Positions 24,306 to 31,232 of a stretch of DNA of 32,949 nt are shown in pieces; position 1 is the stretch's first letter; every line of letters begins with the position of its first letter. Below the pieces are notes generated by a model, which worked only from the letters and a program-made list of their open reading frames with translations, searched no databases and was not told the DNA's origin. The DNA is from Fibrobacter succinogenes (GTDB lineage Bacteria; Fibrobacterota; Fibrobacteria; Fibrobacterales; Fibrobacteraceae), in the NCBI GenBank assembly GCA_902771595.1, contig CACXXH010000034.1, positions 1 through 32,949 on the forward strand, written 5' to 3'. The position numbers were made by a program, and so were the translations under genes.

Positions 24306-26636
24306 ATGATTTTTACAGTCAAGAAGCGCGACGGCCGCGAAATGCCGTTCAACATCGAGAAGATTTCGGACGCCATTGTAAAGGCGTTCCGCGCCTCCGG
24401 CGAGCTCAACGACCAGATCAAGGCCTCCCAGGAGCAGATTGACCTCCTTGGCCACGAAGACGTCTTGAGCAGTACTGCTCTAAAGGTAGCCGCCTATGCC
24501 GTGGGCCGTCTCGAGGCCGAAGGCAAGACCAAGCCCGATATCGAAGAAATCCAGGATGCGGTCGAAAAGGCGCTCACCGACAACAACTACGCGGATACCG
24601 CCAAGAGCTACATCCTTTATCGTGCCGAGCGCACCCGCATCCGCGAGGTGAACACTCGTCTCATGCACACGCTCCGCGACATCACGTTCAGCTCCGCGAA
24701 GGAATCCGACCTCAAGCGCGAGAACGCGAACATCGACGGCGATACCGCGATGGGCACGATGCTCAAGTACGGGTCTGAATCGGCGAAGCACTTCTACACG
24801 ATGATGATGCTCAAGCCCGAGCACAGCCAGGCCCATTCGAACGGGGATATCCACATCCACGATCTGGATTTCTATTCCCTCACCATGACCTGCTGCCAGA
24901 TCGACCTGATTAAGTTGTTCAAAAACGGCTTCAATACGGGTCACGGGCACCTGCGCGAACCGAAGGATATCCGCAGCTATGCGGCTCTCGCGGCGATTGC
25001 CATACAGAGTAACCAGAACGACCAGCACGGCGGACAGTCGGTGCCGAACTTCGACTATGCCATGGCCGACGGCGTGCGCATCACGTACCGCAAGTCTTAC
25101 CTCTCCAATATGGTGAAGGCGCTCATCCTCTTCACCGGCAAGGAAGAGGAAGAAATCCTGCCTATCGTAAAGAAGCTCCATTCCGAAATGGCGGAAATGG
25201 GCATGGTGGCAACGCTTGTGCCGAACGAGAAGTTTGTCGAGACGGAAGCCCGCGAACTTTCCAAGTCCTTCGATACCGAGATGGTGATGAAGTCCCAGAA
25301 GTTCGCCGAGAAGCAGGCCTACGAAGAGACCGACAAGGCGACCTTCCAGGCCATGGAAGCGTTTGTCCACAACCTGAACTCCATGCACAGCCGCGCCGGT
25401 GCGCAGACTCCGTTCTCTAGCATCAACTACGGCATGTGCACCGATCCGGAAGCCCGCATGGTGATGAAGAACCTCCTCCTCACTACGGACGATGGCCTGG
25501 GCGGTGGCGAGACGGCCATCTTCCCGATTCAGATTTTCCGCGTGAAGAAGGGTATCAACCTCAATGAGGGTGACCCGAACTACGACCTGTTCAAGCTTGC
25601 CTGCAAGGTGAGCGCGAAGCGTCTGTTCCCGAACTTCAGTTTCCAGGATGCACCGTACAACCTGCAGTACTACAAGCCGGGTCACCCCGAAACGGAAATC
25701 TCTTACATGGGTTGCCGTACCCGCGTTATCGGTAACAACTACGACCCGAGTCGCGAAATCTCGTACGGCCGTGGCAACCTGAGCTTCACCTCCATCAACC
25801 TCCCGCGCATCGCCATCAAGATGCGTTCTATCGACCTGTTCTTCAAGGAACTCGACCGCATGCTGCAGCTCGTGAGCGACCAGCTCATGGAACGCTTCGC
25901 CGTGCAGAGCCGCCGCAAGGTCAAGAACTTCCCGTTCCTCATGGGGCAGGGCGTGTGGATTGATTCCGACAAGCTCGGCTGGGAAGACACTGTGGGCGAA
26001 GTCATCAAGCACGGTACGCTCTCCATCGGTTTCATTGGTCTTGCCGAAACCCTGGTGATGCTCACGGGTAAGCATCACGGCGAATCTGAATCTTCGCAGC
26101 AGCTCGGCCTCAAGATTATCGGCCACATGCGCGATTTCTGCGACAAGGAATCTAAGCGCCTCGGCCTCAACTTCAGTTTGCTTGCCACGCCTGCCGAAGG
26201 CCTTTCCGGCCGCTTCGTGCGCATGGACAAGAAGAAGTACGGCATTATCCCGGGCGTTACCGACCGTGATTACTACACCAATTCGTTCCACGTGCCGGTG
26301 TACTACCAGATTTCGGCTTTCAAGAAGCTCGCTCTCGAAGCCCCGTACCATGCGCTCACCAACGCGGGCCACATCAGCTACATCGAGCTCGATGGCGACC
26401 CGACGCAGAACCTTGACGCGTTCGAGAAGATTGTGCGCTACATGGCTGAGGTGGGCATCGGTTACGGTTCCATCAACCATCCAGTTGACCGCGACCCTGT
26501 CTGCGGATTCGTGGGCGTCATCGGTGACACTTGCCCCCGCTGCGGACGTAGCGACGGCCATTACATTTCTGAAGAAAAACTGAACGAGCTCCGGAAGAAG
26601 TTCCCGGGAATGCCTGCGTTCCGCGGCATCAGATAA
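24306..26636 (+). CDS. nrdD: Class III ribonucleotide reductase large chain lacking its glycyl radical segment
   Basis: This protein (776 residues from the ATG at 24306; the GTG at 24303 is rejected) reduces ribonucleoside triphosphates to deoxyribonucleotides without oxygen. An ATP-cone regulatory domain occupies about 1-95 (FTVKKRDGREMPFNIEKI). The barrel carries HGGQSVPNFDYAMA, NSMHSRAGAQTPFSSINYG and MGCR with the likely thiyl Cys470. Near the end, cysteines 733, 743 and 746 (VCGFVG...TCPRCG) form the zinc site. The chain then stops after ...KKFPGMPAFRGIR with no RxxGYL glycyl radical motif, which is essential in NrdD. That motif is encoded by the next gene. The 26-nt gap contains a clean Shine-Dalgarno sequence, and the next ORF is in another frame. 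Confidence 0.95.
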   Translation: MIFTVKKRDGREMPFNIEKISDAIVKAFRASGELNDQIKASQEQIDLLGHEDVLSSTALKVAAYAVGRLEAEGKTKPDIEEIQDAVEKALTDNNYADTAKSYILYRAERTRIREVNTRLMHTLRDITFSSAKESDLKRENANIDGDTAMGTMLKYGSESAKHFYTMMMLKPEHSQAHSNGDIHIHDLDFYSLTMTCCQIDLIKLFKNGFNTGHGHLREPKDIRSYAALAAIAIQSNQNDQHGGQSVPNFDYAMADGVRITYRKSYLSNMVKALILFTGKEEEEILPIVKKLHSEMAEMGMVATLVPNEKFVETEARELSKSFDTEMVMKSQKFAEKQAYEETDKATFQAMEAFVHNLNSMHSRAGAQTPFSSINYGMCTDPEARMVMKNLLLTTDDGLGGGETAIFPIQIFRVKKGINLNEGDPNYDLFKLACKVSAKRLFPNFSFQDAPYNLQYYKPGHPETEISYMGCRTRVIGNNYDPSREISYGRGNLSFTSINLPRIAIKMRSIDLFFKELDRMLQLVSDQLMERFAVQSRRKVKNFPFLMGQGVWIDSDKLGWEDTVGEVIKHGTLSIGFIGLAETLVMLTGKHHGESESSQQLGLKIIGHMRDFCDKESKRLGLNFSLLATPAEGLSGRFVRMDKKKYGIIPGVTDRDYYTNSFHVPVYYQISAFKKLALEAPYHALTNAGHISYIELDGDPTQNLDAFEKIVRYMAEVGIGYGSINHPVDRDPVCGFVGVIGDTCPRCGRSDGHYISEEKLNELRKKFPGMPAFRGIR

Positions 26637-26662
26637 CCATTTTTTATCAAGGAGTAAACAAC

Positions 26663-26809
26663 ATGTCAGACAAAGAAAAATCCCTCTATGGCGAAGGCGT
26701 GTGCTTCGAACGCATCCGCCGCATCACGGGCTATCTCGTTGGTACGGTCGACCGCTTCAACAACGCAAAGCGTGCCGAAGTCAACGACCGCGTAAAGCAC
26801 GGCGTGTAA
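26663..26809 (+). CDS. Stand-alone glycyl radical domain of NrdD (48 aa)
   Basis: AAGGAG lies 8 nt before the ATG. The 48-residue product contains FERIRRITGYLVGTVDRFNN, with the glycyl radical residue at Gly23, and AKRAEVNDRVKHG. This is the C-terminal end of NrdD proteins in one piece, with nothing else except a short leader (MSDKEKSLYGEGVC). It sits between nrdD and nrdG, whose ATG follows 1 nt after this stop. NrdG would generate the radical on this Gly, and the peptide would then have to dock into the large chain. The nearest analogue is GrcA/YfiD, a small free glycyl radical protein that repairs pyruvate formate-lyase. Function is inferred from motif and position. Confidence 0.88.
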   Translation: MSDKEKSLYGEGVCFERIRRITGYLVGTVDRFNNAKRAEVNDRVKHGV

Positions 26810-26810
26810 C

Positions 26811-27368
26811 ATGGAAGAAGCTCCGCGCTTGCGGATTGCCGGAATTGTCCACGAATCTTTCGTGGATGGTCCCGGGATTCGCTTGGTTATCTTTACCCAG
26901 GGGTGCAATCACCATTGCCCCGGCTGCCAAAACCCCCAGACCCACGATTTCAACGGGGGTCGTTTTTCTGATGTAGAAGAAGTTGTCGCTGCGCTGGACG
27001 AGAACCCGCTTTATGACGGGGTCACTTTTAGCGGCGGCGACCCGATGGACCAGGCGGAAGCCCTGGTTCCCTATGCACGCGCCATCAAGGAACGTGGACT
27101 CAACCTCGTGATTTTCACGGGCTACACCTACGAACGCCTCATTGAACTTGCCGCAGGACGCCCGGGATTCACGGAACTCCTGAGCTATGCCGACATCCTC
27201 ATCGATGGCCCGTTCATCATGGCGAAGAAGTCGCTTGAACTCAAGTTCCGTGGCTCCTCTAACCAGCGCATCATCGATGTGCCGAAGAGCCTTGTCGAAG
27301 GCCACGTGGTGCTGCACAGGATTCAGCTCGAAGAGATGAAAGAACGTCCCGATCTTGTTCCGGCATAA
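26811..27368 (+). CDS. nrdG: Anaerobic ribonucleotide reductase activating enzyme
   Basis: A 185-residue radical SAM enzyme that uses a [4Fe-4S] cluster and S-adenosylmethionine to create the glycyl radical of class III ribonucleotide reductase. The cluster motif is CNHHCPGC (Cys32, Cys36, Cys39) in FTQGCNHHCPGCQNP. The SAM-binding GGDP follows (FSGGDPMDQAEAL), and the family's N-terminal GIVHESFVDGPGIR is present. Length is normal for NrdG. It begins 1 nt after the small glycyl radical gene, so the activator and its likely substrate are translationally coupled. Confidence 0.95.
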   Translation: MEEAPRLRIAGIVHESFVDGPGIRLVIFTQGCNHHCPGCQNPQTHDFNGGRFSDVEEVVAALDENPLYDGVTFSGGDPMDQAEALVPYARAIKERGLNLVIFTGYTYERLIELAAGRPGFTELLSYADILIDGPFIMAKKSLELKFRGSSNQRIIDVPKSLVEGHVVLHRIQLEEMKERPDLVPA

Positions 27369-27431
27369 TCAAAAAAGTGTGATTTCAAACATCGGTTTTG
27401 GATGCCGAGATAAAGTATGGAAATATAAGTT

Positions 27432-27460
27432 CCTCGCCCTGTTTCGGGCGGGGACATTTA
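27432..27460 (+). terminator. Hairpin after the nrd operon
   Basis: An 8-bp stem (CCTCGCCC, 27432-27439, with GGGCGGGG, 27446-27453, one G-T pair) closes a 6-base loop. The following ACATTTACTTTATATTT is only moderately T-rich. Confidence 0.5.
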
Positions 27461-27506
27461 CTTTATATTTAGAGAAAAATTTAATCAAGAGATATGGAAG
27501 GATTTC

Positions 27507-29069
27507 ATGAAAAAGCTGTTTGCCGGCTGTGTTGCCGTCTCTTTTGCCGCGATGCTTGCGGCCTGTGGTGACGATTCTTCGTCTACATCCCCGGATGCTT
27601 CCGGGAACGAAAGTTCTTCCTCGTCTGCCGTCATCCTGAGTGGCGACAGCCACGAAGGATCCAGTCCGTCGTCTTCCAGCGCACCATCTTCCTCTGTCGC
27701 TTCGAGCGAAAGTCGCGCCCTGGTTTCGGGGGGTGTCTGGCCGCAGTTCCTCTGGGACGGTTCTGCCGATGAGGAAGGTCGCGTAGTGACCGGAAGTGAC
27801 GACAAGACTGCGGGATACTGGTACGATTTCAATGACGCTAACGATGGAGGCTCATCGAAGTTTACCTATCCGCCGGACATTAAAAAAGCGTGTGACGAAA
27901 ACTGGTATACCGGCACCTGCTACGAATTCATGATGGAAACCTATGGCGGAATAAAGGGAACGGTTAAATTGGGCGCTGGTGCCGAAAATCCGTATGTGGG
28001 GCTCGGCTTCAACATCCTGAACGAGGACCAGGATGGAGCCGATATTTCGGAATGGGGAGGCCTCTGCCTGGAATACTCTTCTGGACTCAAATTCCAGGTC
28101 AAGATTGTTCCTGAATATGACCTGACGATGTTGGAGTGCGATTTTATTGCCAGTATCGGCGCTTCGGAATCTGTGAAAACGGTCGATATCCCGTGGAGCA
28201 AGTTTAAATCGAGTTGCGGCGCAGGAATAGCGATTGATGCGGCCAAGGTCCTTGCGAATGCTTCTGCGGTCCACCTGCGGTTCGATGGCAAGGCGGGAGA
28301 TACGGGTGATTTCCTTCTCACGAAGATCGGTTCCCTCGGGCAGTGCGGCTCCGGCAGCGCTCCGGTGTCTTCGTCCGCTGTTGCGCCGAAGTCCTCTTCG
28401 TCCACCGTCCTGGCGTCATCTTCTAGTGCCAAGTCCATTATCGGGAATATGCTCTGGGATGGCTATAACGACCGCGGCGAAGGTCGAGTTGAAACGGGTG
28501 GTGACAGCCGCACTTCTGGGTACTGGTATCAATTTAACGATCGCGATAACGGAGGGAGTTCTGCACTTCAGTTCCCGTTCGATGTTGATACGCTAATTTA
28601 TGATTCTCCATTCCCGGAACTCATCGAAAAACGCCACGGAATTGAGTTGGGAGTCAAGTTCGGAGAAGGCTACGAAAAGCCGTATGCGGGTGTGGCTTTC
28701 AATGTCTGGAACGAAGAACAGGAAGGTGTGAGTGTTTCTCCGTGGGGCGGAATTTGCCTTCAGTACAAATCATCTATTGATTTCGAGATCGAGCTTGGTC
28801 TTGAATACGGTGCAATCCCGACGATGGGGGCGTGTAGCTTTGTGGCGAGAGTTCCGGCTTCTACAAGTGAAAAAGTCAGCGATTTTGTCTGGGAAAAGTT
28901 CAGGAACAACTGCGGTGCTGGCGTAAGCCCCGATTTAACGGATGTCTTGAAAAAGGTTGCTTCTGTTAGGCTGAAGTTCTCGGGCGCGGCCGGGACTACG
29001 GGAGATTTCTTAATTCAGCGAATCGGGGCCGTGGGCATGTGTCACGATATGATACCTGCTGGGCCGTAA
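27507..29069 (+). CDS. Lipoprotein with two repeated beta-sandwich domains
   Basis: A 520-residue lipoprotein (lipobox LAAC, Cys20) followed by a 50-residue Ser-rich linker, typical of Fibrobacter surface proteins. It then has two copies of one domain: copy 1 about 80-280 (FLWDGSADEEGRVVTG...GYWYDFND..DGGSS) and copy 2 about 315-516 (MLWDGYNDRGEGRVETG...GYWYQFNDRDNGGSS), separated by a second Ser-rich linker (about 283-310). Both contain a Gly-rich core (NPYVGLGFNILNE / KPYAGVAFNVWNE), SxWGG(L/I)CL and an ending with GDFL(L/I)xxIG. The overall look is of a carbohydrate-binding jelly-roll similar to CBM11/CIA30-like domains, but I cannot name the family. It is probably anchored outside the cell to bind plant polysaccharide (inference). 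Confidence 0.8.
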   Translation: MKKLFAGCVAVSFAAMLAACGDDSSSTSPDASGNESSSSSAVILSGDSHEGSSPSSSSAPSSSVASSESRALVSGGVWPQFLWDGSADEEGRVVTGSDDKTAGYWYDFNDANDGGSSKFTYPPDIKKACDENWYTGTCYEFMMETYGGIKGTVKLGAGAENPYVGLGFNILNEDQDGADISEWGGLCLEYSSGLKFQVKIVPEYDLTMLECDFIASIGASESVKTVDIPWSKFKSSCGAGIAIDAAKVLANASAVHLRFDGKAGDTGDFLLTKIGSLGQCGSGSAPVSSSAVAPKSSSSTVLASSSSAKSIIGNMLWDGYNDRGEGRVETGGDSRTSGYWYQFNDRDNGGSSALQFPFDVDTLIYDSPFPELIEKRHGIELGVKFGEGYEKPYAGVAFNVWNEEQEGVSVSPWGGICLQYKSSIDFEIELGLEYGAIPTMGACSFVARVPASTSEKVSDFVWEKFRNNCGAGVSPDLTDVLKKVASVRLKFSGAAGTTGDFLIQRIGAVGMCHDMIPAGP

Positions 29070-29107
29070 GTTATTGCAAATTCGGCGGGAAAAAATCCTG
29101 AAAAATG

Positions 29108-29158
29108 GAAAATTGGGGATTAAGGCTGGCGAAAGTACCTCGTTCTATCCCCAATTTT
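29108..29158. repeat. 51-bp hairpin repeat, copy 1
   Basis: A 12-bp inverted repeat (AAAATTGGGGAT with ATCCCCAATTTT) encloses GGCTGGCGAAAGTACC. It lies just after the two-domain lipoprotein and may also act as its terminator. Confidence 0.75.
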
Positions 29159-29299
29159 ATAGTTTGTTTGTAATTCAAAGTGCGTTGTCTCCCTTCGAGT
29201 GGGGATAGAAATCGCAAAAAGCCGCAATTAAATCCCCAAAAGAAACTTCTTGGCTGGGCCGCGGCCTCCTTTGCGCTCCTGTTTCTGTTAATTTATTCT

Positions 29300-29350
29300 G
29301 AAAATTGGGGATTAAGGCTGACGAAAATACCCTATTCAATCCCCATTTTT
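29300..29350. repeat. 51-bp hairpin repeat, copy 2
   Basis: The same unit 192 bp further on, with matching arms (AAAATTGGGGAT...ATCCCCATTTTT) and a loop with a few base changes (GGCTGACGAAAATACC). Confidence 0.75.
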
Positions 29351-29411
29351 CGAAAAATCCGTTGAATTACGAAGCCTTTGGGCGCTACAGCAGCACTCTC
29401 TCCCTCAAGTG

Positions 29412-29460
29412 CTGAAATTTTTCAGTTATGCTCACGATGTTTGCATGTGAAAAATTTCAG
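29412..29460. repeat. 13-bp inverted repeat
   Basis: CTGAAATTTTTCA (29412-29424) and TGAAAAATTTCAG (29448-29460) are perfect inverted copies around a 23-base loop. Confidence 0.85.
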
Positions 29461-29493
29461 TCGCACCCTCTTCTCGGCTCCGAGTTCCTTTCG

Positions 29494-29509
29494 TTTAGAG
29501 CGGGAAAAG
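29494..29509. repeat. Copy of the tRNA-Gly 3' end (att-like)
   Basis: TTTAGAGCGGGAAAAG is identical to 29794-29809, which spans the 3' end of tRNA-Gly. Both copies are preceded by related sequence (CGCACCCTCT...CTCGGCTCCG). This could be an integration scar or a local duplication. Confidence 0.6.
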
Positions 29510-29528
29510 CGTGCTAAACGAGTGTCGC

Positions 29529-29550
29529 AGAAAAATGCTTGCATTTTTCT
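29529..29550. repeat. 10-bp hairpin
   Basis: AGAAAAATGC and GCATTTTTCT face each other across a TT centre. Confidence 0.8.
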
Positions 29551-29682
29551 ATGACCGAGTGACGCCGCGGACGCCGAAGGCGTCAAAAGGGAATACTCGG
29601 CTTCGGGCGCTCGCTACGCGAGCCGAAGCCTCGCCCTACGGGCTCGATGCTCGTTACACTCGCATCAAGCTCAAAAACCTCC

Positions 29683-29713
29683 TATTGCATGCGCTTTGCG
29701 CACGGAGGTTTTT
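29683..29713. terminator. Bidirectional terminator-like hairpin
   Basis: AAAAACCTCC (29683-29692) pairs with GGAGGTTTTT (29704-29713), with an inner GCGC-TTT-GCGC stem in the loop region. The A and T arms give a U tract on either strand. Confidence 0.6.
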
Positions 29714-29761
29714 GCCGCACCCTCTCCCCCAAGGGGTCTCGGCTCCGGTCTCTCAGCACAT

Positions 29762-29795
29762 AAAAAAAGAAACCACTCATTTGAGTGGTTTCTTT
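29762..29795 (-). terminator. Terminator of tRNA-Gly
   Basis: A perfect 13-14-bp stem (AAAGAAACCACTCA with TGAGTGGTTTCTTT) lies directly after the tRNA on the minus strand and ends in seven T. Confidence 0.92.
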
Positions 29796-29798
29796 TAG

Positions 29799-29871
<73 letters not shown>

Positions 29872-29883
29872 GAGGTGAGCACA

Positions 29884-29912
29884 ATTATAGAATATTAATT
29901 TAGGGTTGTCAA
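29884..29912 (-). promoter_or_regulatory. Perfect consensus promoter of tRNA-Gly
   Basis: On the minus strand TTGACA (29912-29907), a 17-base spacer and TATAAT (29889-29884). The -35 box lies in the last codons of the cyclase gene (Leu-Thr), so the tRNA can be transcribed independently of it. Confidence 0.92.
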
Positions 29913-30980
29913 GGGTATTTGCAAAGAAAAAATCAAAATTTCGTTTTTTTTGCCCTTCAATTCGAAAAAACCTTCCCGCTTGCATAAAAATCCGTGCGGA
30001 AGGGGCTTCGGCAGCGCCATGAAGAGGTCTTCGGATATTAAGAATTCCTGTCCGAGGCGTCCGCAGAGCGCCTGAATGCGGCTCGTGGTGTTCAGCACGT
30101 CGCCGTGATAGGCGAGTTCGCTTCCAAAATTCCCGACTTCGGTGGTGACTACGCGCCCGCAGTGGGCCGCCGCCTTGAAACTCGGGACCCTGCCGTACTT
30201 GCGAATGAACTTGTAGCTTATCCTTTCGAGGCATTCGCTGAAGTCGAAGAAGCAGTTTACCGGTCGCGCCTTTTTCCTGCATGCGGAAATGGGCCAGGTG
30301 AGGAATGCGCCGTCGCCTGCTATCTGGTAGATTTCGCCGCGGTTTTCTTCGCAGCAGTTGGAGAGCAGCTTGTAGTAGTCCTTCAAGAAACTGCTGTACT
30401 TCACGTGCCCTAGTTCTTCGGCGAGCGTGGTGGAGTTGCGCAGGTCCACCATCATGAACACGAGATCTTCTTCGAGAGGTTCCTGCGACTTGCCGAGCAG
30501 CGTGTTCCAGAAAACGCGCGGCCCGAACTTCTTGTGCACCGAACGCACGAAGGTGATGAGGTATGCCATCAAGAAGAACACGAGCAGGGACATCTGCATT
30601 GCGGGCTTGGAGAATTCCGAGATGATGGTGGCGATGCTGTCTTCGTTCACCATGCCTTCGCCAACCTTCGTTCGGAACAGCAGTATGCAGAGGACGGTGC
30701 TCGAGCAGATTGCCGAGACGAAGTACGCCGTGCGCATCAGCAGGGATTTCCAAATAGACCTGCAGTCCATTTCGTCCCTGAGGATAAGGATGTCGTACAC
30801 GCCGTGCGAGAGTCCCATGAACAGGGCGAACTGTAGCATCGAGAGAACTTCGCCCGCGTCAATCGTTCCGAACTGGGCGTAACTGTCGACAGCCGAGAAA
30901 CCTTCCGCGGCAAAAATCCAGCAAAAGACGTAGTAGCAGACCGCGTTGAATTTTCTCTCTGTCTGGCGTGTGATTCTCAT
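29895..30980 (-). CDS. Membrane-bound class III adenylate/guanylate cyclase
   Basis: A 361-residue protein with about four transmembrane helices in the first 150 residues and a C-terminal class III nucleotidyl cyclase domain (about 170-355) that would make cAMP or cGMP. Metal-binding Asp179 (MMVDLRNSTTLAEELG) and Asp223 (IAGDGAF) are present, as are the transition-state residues Asn297 and Arg301 (VLNTTSRIQ), so it should be active. The base-selecting residues are not clear enough to choose between ATP and GTP. A 59-codon gene for a two-helix protein lies 7 nt upstream in the same direction. The last codons contain the -35 box of tRNA-Gly. Confidence 0.88.
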   Translation of the reverse strand: MRITRQTERKFNAVCYYVFCWIFAAEGFSAVDSYAQFGTIDAGEVLSMLQFALFMGLSHGVYDILILRDEMDCRSIWKSLLMRTAYFVSAICSSTVLCILLFRTKVGEGMVNEDSIATIISEFSKPAMQMSLLVFFLMAYLITFVRSVHKKFGPRVFWNTLLGKSQEPLEEDLVFMMVDLRNSTTLAEELGHVKYSSFLKDYYKLLSNCCEENRGEIYQIAGDGAFLTWPISACRKKARPVNCFFDFSECLERISYKFIRKYGRVPSFKAAAHCGRVVTTEVGNFGSELAYHGDVLNTTSRIQALCGRLGQEFLISEDLFMALPKPLPHGFLCKREGFFELKGKKNEILIFSLQIPLTTLN

Positions 30981-30987
30981 TGGCGGT

Positions 30988-31167
30988 CTAATGGACGAAC
31001 AGGGGAAGAGCCCAGATCATGGCGATGAGGATGATGTCCTTGTAGGAATCGTCCAGCAAAAGGGTAGATGCGAGGAAGAACACTATCGTGGCGATAGTGA
31101 GGAATATGAACAGGGGAATCTTTTTTTTCACCCGATCGATGAATTTCTTCTTTTTCTTGTCTTCCAT
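30988..31167 (-). CDS. Small two-helix membrane protein (59 aa)
   Basis: The ATG at 31167 is preferred to a longer form because the upstream extension enters the hemW promoter and start region. The product has a Lys-rich start (MEDKKKKKFIDRVKKKIP) and two hydrophobic helices (LFIFLTIATIVFFLASTLLL; DIILIAMIWALPLFV). No family is recognised. It is 7 nt upstream of the cyclase and probably in one transcript with it, so a partner or sensor role is possible but unproven. The ribosome site is weak. Confidence 0.6.
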   Translation of the reverse strand: MEDKKKKKFIDRVKKKIPLFIFLTIATIVFFLASTLLLDDSYKDIILIAMIWALPLFVH

Positions 31168-31232
31168 GTTACGGATATAAATTAAATTTTTACAAACGGA
31201 ACCCAAAAAACTTAAAAAAAAATAACTTGACG

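Larger units (their letters stand above)
29070..29798. other. Hairpin- and repeat-rich non-coding stretch
   Basis: About 730 bases with no supported gene. It holds two copies of a 51-bp hairpin repeat, a run of inverted repeats between 29400 and 29720, a 16-bp copy of the tRNA-Gly 3' end and a bidirectional terminator-like hairpin. Short ORFs run through these repeats and lack ribosome sites. Confidence 0.7.

Noticed and set aside
24480..26561. Long minus-strand open frame opposite nrdD
   Set aside because: Antisense shadow of a strongly biased gene; rich in Val/His/Glu with no recognisable family, while nrdD is unmistakable.
29185..29215. CRISPR-repeat-like sequence (GTCTCCC...GGGGATAGAAATCG)
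   Set aside because: Only one copy, no regularly spaced repeats and no cas genes nearby. The resemblance to type I repeat ends is slight.
29511..29798. Short ORF ending near tRNA-Gly
   Set aside because: It is made entirely of inverted repeats and the tRNA terminator, with no ribosome site.
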